This document shows positions 32,858 through 44,873 of a DNA stretch of 64,000 nt, piece by piece. How positions within the stretch are numbered: the stretch's first letter is position 1; each line of letters starts with the position of its first letter. Below the pieces are notes generated by a model that was given only the letters and a program-made list of their open reading frames with translations, was not told where the DNA came from and ran no database searches. This stretch comes from Megaustenia siamemsis (lineage: Eukaryota; Mollusca; Gastropoda; Stylommatophora; Ariophantidae): the NCBI GenBank assembly GCA_032433765.1, contig JAVIAB010000049.1:19744406-19808405 (forward strand), given 5' to 3'. The position numbers and the translations under genes are program-made.

Positions 32858-33118
32858 TGGAACCGTGATAGCTCAGTTGTTAGTAAACTGGACTACAAAG
32901 GACAAGAGGTAGAGTTCGATATCAACTGATGGCTTCCAGCTCACCCAGCCTTTAATGAGTACCGGATTTTTTTCTTGGAAATGTAAAGTGGCACGGGCAT
33001 AATATTGACCACATTACCCCAAAATCATGTGCCGAGGGTCTGTAAAATTATGGTCACTAACCATACATATCCCTATATGCCACTTGGTGTGACAGGGGTA
33101 CTTTACCTTTTTTTTGTA
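32858..33118 (+). mobile_element. tRNA-derived SINE (copy A)
   Basis: The head has an A box (tagctcagttgttag, 32,869-32,883) and B box (gagttcgatatc, 32,912-32,923), spaced as in tRNA genes. An unrelated body of about 190 bp containing 'cctttaatgagtaccgg' follows, and a T-rich end 'ctttaccttttttttg' (possible Pol III terminator). The acceptor stem does not pair, so it is not a tRNA gene. The matching copy is 55,326-55,585. Confidence 0.75.
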
Positions 33119-33164
33119 CCAAAAGAAATCTGGTACGATTTAATGTGATGGTCATCGCACAATA

Positions 33165-33437
33165 AGCTTATGAGTCACATGTCCAAGATAGTATTAGGAA
33201 TCATCATGCGAAGAGTGCAAAACAAAATCATCTAAAAATTAGTGATGAAAAGTGATTTTTATTGGAGGTAAAGGTATGAACAATGACATATACATCATAA
33301 GATCTTTAATAGAAAGAGCCACAGAGGTGAAAACAGATATATGTTTCATAGACTATACCAAAGCATTTGATAAAGTAAAACACCAAGAAATAAGCAAATT
33401 TTTAGAAGGCATAAAAGTTGTCATCAAAGATTAGTAA
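33165..33437 (+). pseudogene. LINE RT fragment, fingers to motif A (copy A)
   Basis: Encodes SKIVLGIIMRRVQNKI, then IGGKGMNNDIYIIRSLIERA (usually 'GFRKGRGTRDAIF-x-LR') and KTDICFIDYTKAFDKVKH (motif A with its aspartate). It stops at 33,434. The copy at 55,638-55,897 lacks 'YT' in motif A. It is a short fragment of an RTE/CR1-like element. Confidence 0.8.
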
Positions 33438-34089
33438 CTTGAGGCAATTATTATTATTTGTAATATTAGAATGACATTATAATCGTATTTATATATAATT
33501 TTTACCTGCGGCAAACTTAATTGTTATTTAATTTTAAACATGACAATAAATAATAATGAATGAAAATTCATCCATTTTCAATATAAAGATTGAAGTAACT
33601 TGAACTGTTTAAACATTATTTTTAGAACTCATTTTAATTTTTACTTGAGGATATTTTAAGTTATTTTGTTGGAGAATCTGAAATGTGACAGTGTCCAGTG
33701 AAAATATGATTTAATTTTGACCACCTGCCCTTCATTTTGTGGGGATGAGATGAAAATAAAATATCTCATCTACATAGAAAGCCATTTTGAAAATAGTTGA
33801 GTTCTTTTAATTTTATGAATACTGTATAGTTATAATTGCTACAATTTAAAAATAAATTAATTTCCTATAATTTGCATTAAAATTTAAAAGCACAATTATT
33901 TACTGCATAATTTCAATCTATGTACATTGCTAAACATGTCCAATGATTAATATTTTACAGAAAATTATGAACTGTCTAAAAGGTTAAAGCAATTACCTCT
34001 ATGAATAATAACTTGAAGAAAAAAATAAATTGCACTAATTTTCATATAATAGCCAAAGAAAATAATACTTTTAAAAACTGTCTAAAAAA

Positions 34090-34262
34090 TCTATATATAT
34101 GTTTCATAGATTATACCAAAGCATTTGATAAAGTAAAGCACAAGAAATACAAATTTTAGATGGCATAAATGTTGAAGGCAAAGATCAAAGAATAATTAGA
34201 ACATGTACCAGCAACCAACAGCTGGAAATCCCACAAGACAACAATTACAGATATGTTCAATT
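34090..34262 (+). pseudogene. RT motif A debris in unit 1
   Basis: ICFIDYTKAFDKVKHKK, then after a frame change EGKDQRIIRTCTSNQQLEIP. This is the motif A to post-A helix of a LINE reverse transcriptase. Related pieces are at 36,145-36,320 and 37,180-37,340 in copy A and 56,570-56,745 and 58,665-58,860 in copy B. In the later units the codon for A in KAFD is replaced by G (KGFDK). Confidence 0.65.
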
Positions 34263-35534
34263 TATGAAGCAAAAGTGACTTAAACTTTTAATTTTGGATG
34301 GCAAATCACGGCCTAATATAACCTGAAAGACTTGGTCTGAGGTTAAACGGATCATGTCTGGCCAAGAAGTGGCAAACCTGCAAGACAGCAACAGCAACAT
34401 TACACAAAGTTTGCTGGGAAATGCTATCAGAGACAGAGAGACAGACAGACATGTGTAAAATAACAAAATTAATAGAATCACTAATCTGACACTCTTTAGA
34501 GTGAAATATAGCATAAAGTTGTGTGAAATCATGGTAGCTTTTACATCTCATCAACCAATTTTGAATTCCCTTATATGATTTCTAGAAATTAAAAGAGCAT
34601 TAATAATGAATGAAATCATTACAGAAGAGAGATTTTTTAAGTACTATGCCGCTCTTCAACAAAGCTAGTGTTTAATTTTTGGCAATTTTGGGATACTTTT
34701 TTTTTTAAATCCCTACTAAATATTTTTTATAAATTATCTGTAGAGCTCTGTTTTTCTTCACATTGGCATAATTATATATATTTTTTTCTCTTTCAAATTC
34801 ATCCTTAGCTTCCATTTATTTGCTTCTCACCACTGCTGTAAAATCTACCAACAAAAGTTAACATCGTTCCCAAGTATTTGAACTCTTTCATCTTTAAAAC
34901 TGTCAATTAAATGTAATAGATGACAAGTTGTTAATTTCACACATATAGGGTAAATTTTAAAAATTAAATTTAACAGTTTGTTTATATCCTTTTTTAGTAT
35001 CTCCAGCTCTCAGTAATCTCTAAATGGAACACCATTCTTCATTTTTATTTTATTTTTAATTTTTAATAATGCTGTCCTTAATCAATCCACTGTGTGATTG
35101 TCATACCAAATATGATTGTGAGAAAACAAAGTTTAGAATTAATAATTTAATTAACACTGTTTTTATCCAACACAAAGAGAGCAGTTTGTTTTATTGTCTT
35201 ATACTAAAATAATTATCTTAATTTTTGAAGAAGTTTTGCTTTTATTTATACTCTAACTATAACTTAATAAGAATGTCTATAAGATACCACTTCTAATCCA
35301 TTTTTATCCAGAACTGTATTAATTGTGACTGCAAAAATAATGTATGTGTGAGAGAGCTATTAATATTACTTATTTCATTTAATTTATTTAATTTTAACAT
35401 AATTGGTAGCTTAAGGTAATTCTTATTACTATTTGTAATATTGGAATGACATTATAATCTTATTAACATATATATATAATTTTTACCTGTGGCAATCTTA
35501 CTTAGTTCTTTTTGAAGTTAGAATCATGACAAAT

Positions 35535-35688
35535 CATCATCATCAGTACCAGGCCTGCTGGCATAGTTGATCATGTCTCTCCACAACTTGTGATCTCGAC
35601 AGTTATTTATGTTGTTGACCTTCAGCCAAGCCATTCTCTGAAGCTGTCTGGTATCTTTTCTCTTTGTTTCCCTCTATCTCTTCGTCCT
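35535..35688 (-). mobile_element. 5'-truncated LINE tail with 11-bp target duplication
   Basis: Flanked by tcatgacaaat at 35,524-35,534 and 35,689-35,699. It is the same C-terminal LINE tail as at 23,362-23,638 (minus strand; ends in 'tgatgatgatt'). It sits inside the ~2-kb unit and was copied with it (58,044-58,198 and 60,094-60,247 with the same flanks; a shortened one at 38,554-38,654). Confidence 0.88.
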
Positions 35689-38553
35689 TCATGACAAATA
35701 GACAATGAATAATTATTAATTCATTTTCAATATAAAGATTGAAGTAGCTTGAAATGTGGAATAATTATTTATAAAATGCATCTAATTACTATTTGAAGAT
35801 ATTCTAAGTTATTCTTTTAGAGACCTGAAATAATATGGTCTCCATGTTCATGAAAATATTTGACGTTGACTATCCACTCTGCATTTTGTGAGGATAAAAT
35901 GAAAAAAAAAAATATTGTGTACATAGGATCCATTTTAAAAGCACAATTATATACTGCATAATTTTCAATCTACGTACATTGCTAAACATGTCCAATGATT
36001 AATATTTTACAGAAAATTATGAACTGTCTAAAAGGTTAAAGCAATTACCTCTATGAATAATAACTTGAAGAAAATATAAAATTGCACTAACTTCATATAA
36101 TAGCCAAAGAAATAATACTTTAAAAACTTCTAAAGATCTATAATATATGTTTCATAGATTATACCAAAGGATTTGATAAAGTAAAGCACAAGAAATAATA
36201 CAAATTTTAGACGGCATAAAGGTTGAAGGCAAAGATCAAAGAATAATTAGAACATGTACTGGCAACAACAGCTGGAAATCCCACAAGACAACAATTACAG
36301 ATATGTTCAATTTATGAAGCAAAAGTGACTTACACTTTTAATTTTGGATGGCAATCATGGTCTAATATAACCTGAAGACTTGGTCTGAGGTTAAACGGAT
36401 CGTGCCTGGCCTCATGCAAAACCTGCAAGACAGCAACAGCAACATTACACAAAGTTTGCTGAACAGACATACAGACATACACACATACATATTACTAATA
36501 TTTGTAATAAATTAATGTGTAAAATTTCAAAATTAATAGAATCACTAATCTTTATTAATTAATTAAATTAATTTTATTATTTGAAGTTGACTATCCACTC
36601 TTTATTTTGTGAGGATAAGATGAAAATAAAAGATATTGTTACATAGGATCCATTTTATTAACAATCGTGGAATTCTTGTTTAATTTTATGCATACTTGAT
36701 TATTTTAAATTGCTATCATTAAAAAACAAATTAATTTCCTATAATTTGCACAAAACGTAGAAGCATATTTATTTATTGAATTAATTTAAATCTATATTCA
36801 TTGCTAAACACGTCTAATGATTAATATTGTTTACATAGCTGCAAATTCCAGTAAAATCGTAGAGTTCTAATTTAATGTTATGCATACTGGATAATTTTTA
36901 ATTGCAACCATCTAAAATCAAATTAATTTCATACAATTTCCACGTAAAACACCAAGAAATAAGCAAATTTTTAGAAGACATAAAAGTTGACATCAAAGAT
37001 TAGTAACTTAAGGTAATTATTATTATTTGTAATATTAGAATGACATTATGATCATATTTATATATAATTTTTACCTGTGGCAAACTTAATTGTTATTTAA
37101 TTAGAAACATGACAATAAGACAATGAATAATAATGAATGAAAATTAATCCATTTTCATATAAAGATTAAAGTACCTTGATGCATTTGATAAAGTAAAGCA
37201 CAAGAAATAATAAAATTTTAGATGGCAAAACGTTGAAGGCAAAAATCAAAGAATAATTAGAACATATACTGGCAACAAACAGCTGGAAATCCCACAAGAC
37301 AACAACAATTACAGATATGTTCAATTTATGAAGCAAAAGTGACTTACACTTTTAATTTTGGATGGCAATCATGGTCTAATATAACCTGAAAGACTTGGTC
37401 TGAGGCTAAATGGATCATGCCTGGCCAGAAGTGGGCAAAACTGCAAGACAGCAACAGCAACATTACACAAAGTTTGGTGGGAAATGCTGACAGAGACAGA
37501 CAGACATACACACATACATATTACTAATTTTTGTAATAAATTAATGTGTATAATAACAAAATTATAGAAAATACTAATCTGACACTCTTTAGAGTGAAAT
37601 ATAGCATAAAGTTGTGTGAAATCATGGTAGCTTTTTACATCTCATCAACCAATTTTGAATTCCCTTATATGATTTCAAGAAAGTAAAAGAGGATTAATGA
37701 TGAGTGAAATCATTACAGAAGGAGATTTTTTAAAGTACTATGCCGCTCTTCAACAAAGTCGGTGTTTAGTGTTTTTGGCAATTTCAGGATACTTTTTTTT
37801 TGTAAAATACCTACGGAACATTCCATAAATTATCTGTAGAGCTCTTTTTTTCTCTTCACATTGGCATAATTATATCTATTTTTTTCTCTTTCAAATTCAT
37901 CCTTAGCTTCCATTTATTTGCTTCTCACCACTGCTGTAAATCTACCATCTGACATGACAGGTTGTTAATTTCACACATATATGGTAAAGTTTAAAACTTA
38001 AATTTACTGTTTATATCCTGTTTTGTTTTCTCCAGCTCCCAGTAACTCTACATGGAACACCTTATATTTTTATTTTTTTATTTTTAATAATGCTGTCCTT
38101 AATCAATCCACTGTGTGATTGTCAAACCAAAATGATTGTGAGAAAACAAAGTTTAGAATTAATAATTTAATTAACACTGTCTGTTTTTATCCAACAAACA
38201 AAGAGAGCAGTTTGTTTTATTGTCTTATACTAAAATATTATCTTAATTTTTGAAGAAAAGTTTCTCTTTTATTTATACTCTAACTATAACTTAATAAGAA
38301 TGTCTATAAGATACAGCTTCTAATCCATTTTTATCCAAAACTGTATTAATTGTGACTGCAAAAATATTGTATGTGTGAGAGAGCTATTACTATTACTTTT
38401 TTCATTTAATTTTACATAATTGGTAGCTTAAGGTAATTCTTATTACTATTTGTAATATTGGAGACATTATAATCTTATTAATATTATATATATAATAATT
38501 TTTACCTGTGGCAATCTTACTTAGTTCTTTTTCAAGATAGAATCATGACAAAT

Positions 38554-38654
38554 CATCATCATCAAGTACCAGGCCTGCTGGCATAGGTGATCATGTCTCT
38601 CCACAACTTTTGATCTCGACGTTATCATTTCTGTTGTTTGACCTGCAGCTAAGC
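38554..38654 (-). mobile_element. Shortened LINE tail in the last A unit
   Basis: It has the same left flank and 3' end as 35,535 but stops after 'ctgttgtttgacctgcagc'. The right flank duplication is missing, consistent with a deletion after unit duplication. Confidence 0.75.
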
Positions 38655-39635
38655 AATGAATATTATTTTAAAATGCATCTAATCACTATTGAAGATATTC
38701 TAATTTATTCTGTTAGAGAACCTGAATAATATTGTCTCCATGTTCATGAAAATATTATTTGACTTTGATTATCCACTCTGTTTTTTTGTGAGAATAAGAT
38801 GAATATAAAATATATTATTTACATAGAATCCATTTTAATAACAATAGTGGAATTCTTGTTGAATTGTATGCATACTGGATTATTTAAAATTGCTATCATT
38901 TAAAAATTAATTAATTTCCTATAATTTGCACAAAACGTAGAAGCACATTTATTTATTTAATTAATTTTAAATCTATATTCATTGCTAAACACGTCTAATG
39001 GTTAATGGATTGTTTACTTATGATGCGATGGTGAGTAAAATCGGGGAGTTCTAATTGAATTTTATGCATACTTGATAATATTAAATTGTTACAATGTAGA
39101 AACAAATTAATTTCATATAATGTGCACAAAACTTAGAAGCACATTTATTTATCGTATTAATTTTAATCTGTATGCATTGCTGAACATATCTAGTGATTAT
39201 TGCTTTAGAGAATATTATTAACTGTCTAAAAATTAAAATGAATTACCCCTAGGAACAATAACTTGTACTTTACGAAAAATTACACTTTGTAGTGGCTTCC
39301 CTTAATAAGCAAGGAGAATAATGCTTTAAAAAATTCATATAAAAGTAATATTTTTATTTGCATCATGAATTAAAAGCACATACACTTTGATTGATAAGAT
39401 TTAATTTTAGTGCATTGTAAGACACATTGCCTAATATGTTCTTGTATATTTAAACATAAACATTTTTAAGAAAATATTTTTTTTTCAAATGATATGCAAA
39501 ATTGTGGTACTCTTAAATACTACAACAGCAAGAGATTTATGTAATTAACTATTTTGTATGTAGTTTTCAGTGGCCGGGTTTATGAAATTCTAGTGAATAT
39601 TTATAAACAACTGCCCAATTTTCTCTTTGGCTAAG

Positions 39636-39960
39636 ACGCAAGGCTTATAAACCTTGTCCTAGGTGCAAAGCCGTGTTGCTTGCTCTAGCAACACAGACTG
39701 TGTCACGTCGGCTACGTGACACAGTAGTCTTTGGGTACTGCTTTGCTACCTCCCATTATGTCAAAGTTTGAACAGAAAATTGGGGGGGTGGAAGATGCGT
39801 GGTCGGACTAGGGTAACACCCGATGTTCTTAGTGCCGAGATTGCAATCGGCACGTCTGTGTGCTGTTGAATCTGGGCTAGTTTCCACTAGCTAGGCAGCT
39901 CTAGCCTAGGGCATTAGTCCTAGTGAGGTGGGGATCCTGGGGACAGCAGCCCTTCCATTT
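39636..39960. other. GC-rich island with serial hairpins (copy A)
   Basis: Perfect stems appear in succession. CAAGG/CCTTG is at 39,639-39,656. GTGTTGC/GCAACAC is at 39,673-39,694. ACTGTGTCACGT/ACGTGACACAGT (12 bp, 5-nt loop) is at 39,697-39,725. GTGCCGA/TCGGCAC is at 39,832-39,853. CTAGT/ACTAG is at 39,877-39,890. CTAGGC/GCCTAG is at 39,891-39,909. A near-perfect CATTAG/CTAGTG follows. The region is much richer in GC than its surroundings and is nearly identical in copy B. It may be a structured RNA or the 5' end of an unclassified retroelement. No open frame was seen beyond 17 codons after the ATG at 39,759. Confidence 0.6.
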
Positions 39961-39989
39961 TACACAAATGACATGAATGGTTATCCTTT

Positions 39990-40112
39990 TAACTTCTGTT
40001 CCCCACATTTCCTGTGGAGTGGTGAAATACACGAGAATGTGCCCTGTATGACGTAGGCACAGGTAAACTACTCCTCGCCAGCGTTGGTAAATCCTCAGAC
40101 CTGTTTAATGGC
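39990..40112 (-). mobile_element. Fragment of the I-like LINE (between RT and RNase H)
   Basis: The minus strand matches 15,215-15,325 of the complete element: the CTGTTTGA/GACATCTGCTC-like end, 'cgccagcgttgg', and 'acgtaggcacaggt' to 'tacacgagaatgtg'. It is short, without 3' end or target duplication, and may have been carried in by the neighbouring element. Confidence 0.7.
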
Positions 40113-40560
40113 ATATGCTCTTATTAGAATTATTGGTGCCCTATTCTTTATAACTATTGCCTGAGTAGAAGGACGACGCACAGAAGCGAGAGTATCCAGT
40201 AGAGATGTGAATTCTGTGATAGGTGTGTGGCTTGGCTGAACGAGATGTGTGATCGCTGGCCGCTGTGAATAATTGTACATAGTTGCCATTTGTTAGGGTT
40301 GTCGAATAAATATACATGATCTTTCAACATCAGCAGTGTGCAGACATTTATTGAGGACGTGGGAACCTGACAGCTGAGACGAAGAGTGAGCGCACGTTGA
40401 CCACTGCACGTTTTTGTACCTTGTCAACGTCACCATCGCCTGACCAGTAACAGTACCCCTCACGGGCGTGTGTACACGTTGGTATCGACACAAGCAGAGA
40501 AAGAACGATGTTGTCATAAACGGTGTACTACAGAGGGCTGTTATTAAAGACTGTTCAAAT
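40113..40560. other. LTR-like or unclassified element end (copy A)
   Basis: Contains 'tataacta', then 'gtcgaataaatatac' (AATAAA signal) and 'atgatctttcaaca', followed by 'gaggacgtgggaacctgaca'. This layout resembles the end of an LTR plus start of an internal region, but no second LTR, primer-binding site or gag/pol is in the window. In copy B a LINE and about 100 bp of other sequence interrupt it. Confidence 0.3.
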
Positions 40561-41004
40561 GGTGCTGGCAGGTCATTCGCATTGGCATATCATTCCATTA
40601 CCAATATCCATACCATTGTCATCGCATAACATCATTTCAAACCTGTTACATGTGAATCATGGACAATAGGACAACAGACAAAAAAATAAGGCTGTAGGAG
40701 GACTGGAGGCTGTAGAAATATAGTTTTACAAAGAATGTTCAGAATACCATGGGCTGTTAAGAATAGTAATGAAAACGTTCTGTAAGAGACTAATACAGAA
40801 ATAGTTAATATCCGATATTATGAAGAAAACAATTATCATTTTAGTACCATGTAATGAGAAGGGAACAGATAGAAAAATGGTTGTTGTTCCACATGTCTTT
40901 ATTCTGACTGTCTCTTCCTTTGCATGTTGTTTTTATCTGGTTCCATTTTTATTAAGTGTAACAAACATTTCATTGTTTATTTTTTCCAAAGTTAAAGGTA
41001 AAGC
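40561..41004. other. Non-coding sequence before the AAGTT satellite
   Basis: It is shared with 62,540-63,019. A 62-codon frame (40,820-41,008) looks like a hydrophobic peptide but is frameshifted in copy B. It is not called as a gene. Confidence 0.55.
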
Positions 41005-44000
41005 ATAGCAGAGTTAGTTAAGTTAAATTGTAAGTTAAGTTTAAGTTAAGTTAAATTTAAGTTTTAAGTTAGTTAAAACTTAAGTTGATTTTTAAGTTCA
41101 GTTAAGTTGATTTTTAGTTCAAGTTAAGTTTTTTTTAAGTTCAAGTTAAGTTTATTTTTAAGTTCAAGTTAAGTTGATTTTTAAGTTCAAGTTTAAGTTT
41201 ATTTTTAAGTTCAAGTTAAGTTGATTTTTAAGTTTAATCTTTAAGTTTAATTTTAAGTGAGTTTTAAGTTTAAGTTAAGTTGAGTTTTAAGTTGAAATTA
41301 AGTTGAGTTTAAGTTTTAGTTAAGTTGATTTTAAGTTGAAGTTTAAGTAGCGTTTTAAGTTGAAGTTAAGTAGCGTTTTAAGTTGAAGTTATGTTGAGTT
41401 TAAGTTGAAGTTAAGTTGAGTTTTAATTTTAAGTTAAGTAAAGTTTTAAGTTTAAGTTAAGTTAAGTTTTAAGTTCAAGTTAAGTTTTAAGTTGATTAAT
41501 TTTCGTTTAAGTTAAGTTTTACGTTTGCATTAATTTAAGTCTAAATTTCAGTTAAATTAAGTTTTAAGTTTAGTTAAGTTGAGTTTGAAGTTTAATTTAA
41601 GATAAATTTTTATGTTTAGTAAAGTTATGTTTAAGTTTAAGTTAAGTTTAAGTTTAAGTTAATTTAAGTTTTAATTTTAAGTTAAAGTTTAAGTTAAGTT
41701 AAGTTTTAAGTTTAAGTTAAGTTGAGTTTTAAGTTAAAGTTCAGTTGAGTTTTAAGTTTAAGTTAAGTTGAGTTTTACGTTGAAGTTAAGTTGAGTTTTT
41801 AGTTGAAGTTAAGTTGAGTTTTAATTTAAGTTAAGTTTTAAGTTTACGTGAGTTGAGTTTTAAGTTTAAAATAAGTTTTAAGTTGAGTTAATTTTAAGTT
41901 TAAGTTAAGTTTTACGTTTACGTTAATTTAAGTCTAAATTTAAATTAAGTTGAGTTTTAAGTTTAAGTTAAGTTAAGTTTGAAGTTTCATTTAAGTTAAA
42001 ATTTATGTTTTAGTAAAGTTATGTTTTAAGTTTAAGTTAAGTTTTAGTTTTAAGTTTAAGTTAAGTTTTAAGCTTAAGTTAATTTAAGTTTTAAGTTTAA
42101 GTTAAGTTTTAAGTTTAAGTTAAGTTATGTTTTAAGTCAAGTTAAGTTAAGTTTAAGTTTAAATTAAGTTAAGTTTTACGTTTAAGTTAAGTTACGTTTT
42201 AAGTTTAAGTTAAGTTACGTTTTAAGTGTAAGTTAAGTTTTAACTTTAAGTAAACTTATGTTTTAAGTTTAAAGTTAGTTAAGTTTAAGTTTCAAGTTAA
42301 TTTTTAAGTTTAAGTTTTATGTTAAGTTAGAAGTTTAAGTTAATTTAGTTCGAGTTAAGTTAAGTTTTAGTTCAACTTAAGTTAGTTTAAGATTAAGTTA
42401 AGTTTAGTTTAAGTTTAAGTTGAGTTTTAATTTTAAGTTTCAGTTGAGTTTAAAGTTTAAATTAAGTTAGTTTTATGTTTAAGTAAGTTTTAAGTTAAGT
42501 TAAGTTAAGTTTTAAGTTTAAGTTAAGTTTTAGGTTCAATTAAGTTTAAGTTTAAGTTAAGGTTTACGTTTCCGTTAAGTTAAGTCTTAAGTTTAAGATA
42601 AGTTAAGTTTTAAGTTAAGTTAAGTCTTAAGTTTAAGTTAAGTTGAATTTTAAGTTTAATTTAAGTTTTAAGGTTAATTAAGTTAAAGTTTAGTTTAAGT
42701 TAGTTTTTTAAGTTTAAGTTAGTTAATTTTTATGTTTAAGTTTAATTAAATTTTAAGTTAAGTTAAGTTAGGTTAAGTTTAAGTTAAATTGAGTTTTATG
42801 TTAAAGTTAAGTTAAGTTTTAAGTTTTAAGTTAAGTTAAGTTTTAAGTTTAAGTTAGTTTTAAGTTCAAGTTAAGTTTAAGTTAAGTTTACGTTTCCGTT
42901 CAGTTAAGTCTTAAGTTTAAGATAAGTTGAGTTTTAAGTTTAATTTGAGTTTTAAGTTTCAGTTTCAGTTGAGTTTAAAGTTAAATTAAGTTGAGTTTTA
43001 TGTTTAAGTTAAGTTTTAAGTTAAGGTTTACCTTTCCGTTAAGTTAGTCTTAAGTTTAATATAAGTTAAGTTTTACGTTTAAGTTAAGTTTTAAGTTTTA
43101 AGTTAAGTTTAAGGTTAAGTTAAGTTAAATTTTAAGTTTAGTTAAGTTGTATTTTTAAAGTTTAAGTTAAGCTAAGTTTATGTTTAAGTTAAGTTAGTTT
43201 TTAAGATTAAGTTATGTTAAGTTGTAAGTTTAAGTTAAGTTAATTTTTAAGTTTATTTAGGTAAGTTTAAATTTAAGTTAAGATAAGTTTTAAGTTTAAA
43301 TTAAGTTGAGTTTTAAGTTGAAGTTAAGTTGAGTTTTAAGTTGAAGTTAAGTTGAGTTTTAATTTTAAGTTAAGTAAAGTTTTAAGTTTAAGTTAAGTGA
43401 GTTTTAAGTTTAAATAAGTTTAAGTTGAGTTAATTTTAAGTTTAAGTTAAGTTTTACGTTTACGTTAATTTAAGTCTAATTTAAATTAAGTGAGTTTTAA
43501 GTTTAAGTTAAGTTAAGTTTGAAGTTTCATTTAAGTTAAAATTTATGTTTTAGTAAAGTTATGTTTTAAGTTTAAGTTAAGTTGAGTTTTAAGTTTAAGT
43601 TAAGTTTTAAGCTTAAGTTAATTTTAAGTTTTAAGTTTAAGTTAAGTTTTAGTTTAAGTTAATTTAAGTTTTAATTTTAAGTTAAGTTTAAGTTAGGTTA
43701 AGTTTTAAGTTTAGTTAAGTTGAGTTTTAAGTTAAAGTTCAGTTGAGTTTTAAGTTTAAGTTAAGTTGAGTTTTACGTTGAAGTTAAGTTGAGTTTTAAG
43801 TTGAAGTTAAGTTGAGTTTTAATTTTAGTTAGTAAAGTTTTAAGTTTAAGTTGAGTTTTAAGTTTAAAATAAGTTTTAAGTTGAGTTAATTTTAAGTTTA
43901 AGTTAAGTTTTACGTTACGTTAATTTAAGTCTAAATTTAAATTAAGTTGAGTTTTAAGTTTAAGTTAGTTAAGTTTGAAGTTTCATTAAGTTAAAATTTA

Positions 44001-44773
44001 TGTTTTAGTAAAGTTATGTTTTAAGTTTAAGTTAAGTTGAGTTTTTAAGTTAAAGTTAAGTTTTTAAGCTTAAGTTAATTTAAGTTTTAAGTTTAAGTTA
44101 AGTTTTAAGTTTAAGTTAAGTATGTTTTAAGTTTAAGTAAGTTAAGTTAAGTTTTAAGTTCAAGTTAAGTTAAGTTTAAGTTTAATAAGTTGAGTTTTAC
44201 GTTTAAGTTAAGTTACGTTTTAAGTTTAAGTTAAGTTACGTTTTAAGTGTAAGTTAAGTTTTAACTTTAAGTAAACTTATGTTTTAAGTTTAAAGTTAAG
44301 TTAAGTTTAAGTTTCAAGTTAAATTTTAAGTGATAAGTTTAATTTTAAGTTTTAAGTTTTATGTTAAGTTAGAAGTTTAAGTTAATTTAAGTTCGAGTTA
44401 AGTTAAGTTTTAAGTTCAACTTAAGTTAAGTTTTAAGATTAAGTTAAGTTTTATTTAAGTTTAAGTTGAGTTTATTTTAAGTTTTCAGTTGAGTTTAAAG
44501 TTTAAATTAAGTTGATTTTTATGTTTAAGTTAAGTTTTAAGTTTAAGTTAAGTTAAGTTTTTAAGTTTAAGTTAATTTTAGGTTCAAGTTAAGTTTTAAG
44601 TTTAAGTTAAGGTTTACGTTTCCGTTAAGTTAAGTCTTAAGTTTAAGATAAGTTAAGTTTTTAAGTTTAAGTTAAGTCTTAAGTTTAAGTTAAGTTGAAT
44701 TTAAGTTTAATTTAAGTTTTAAGGTTAAGTTAAGTTAAAGTTTAAGTTTAAGTTAATTTTTAAGTTTAAGTTA
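41005..44773 (+). repeat. AAGTT/TTAAGTT satellite, about 3.8 kb
   Basis: Built from variable combinations of TTAAG, AAGTTTAAGTT and AAGTTGAGTTTT with constant length change. C is nearly absent from the plus strand. Longer duplicated blocks exist (for example, stretches around 41,860-42,030, 43,400-43,570 and 43,850-44,020 repeat in similar order), indicating higher-order units near 1.5 kb and 0.45 kb. It runs into the N gap. Open frames are not meaningful. Confidence 0.95.
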
Positions 44774-44873
44774 NNNNNNNNNNNNNNNNNNNNNNNNNNN
44801 NNNNNNNNNNNNNNNNNNNNNNNNNNNNNNNNNNNNNNNNNNNNNNNNNNNNNNNNNNNNNNNNNNNNNNNNN
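44774..44873. other. 100-N assembly gap
   Basis: Exactly 100 N bases, the conventional placeholder for a scaffold join of unknown length. It separates the AAGTT satellite of copy A from the 19-bp satellite of copy B, so the true junction is unknown. Confidence 1.

Larger units (their letters stand above)
33440..39300 (+). repeat. AT-rich ~1.4-2.0-kb units in tandem (copy A)
   Basis: The landmark 'attattatttgtaatatt' (or variant) recurs at about 33,440, 35,420, 37,010 and 38,430, giving spacings near 1,980, 1,590 and 1,420 bp. Within each unit come RT motif A debris, a 'gacttggtctgaggttaaac' block, an 'agacagacatacacac' stretch, and 'gtttgttttattgtcttatac'. Copy B has two spacings near 2,015 and 2,040 bp. 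Copy A has an extra partial unit at about 36,465-37,490. No gene was found. Confidence 0.75.

Noticed and set aside
32858..32935. tRNA gene
   Set aside because: A and B boxes are present but the acceptor and anticodon stems do not pair and a non-tRNA body follows. It is a SINE head.
40113..40560. Complete LTR retrotransposon
   Set aside because: Only an LTR-like end is arguable. No paired LTR, primer-binding site, gag or pol was found, so I kept it as a low-confidence note.
40820..41008. 62-codon hydrophobic peptide gene
   Set aside because: The counterpart at 62,828 has indels that break the frame, and the sequence runs into a satellite.
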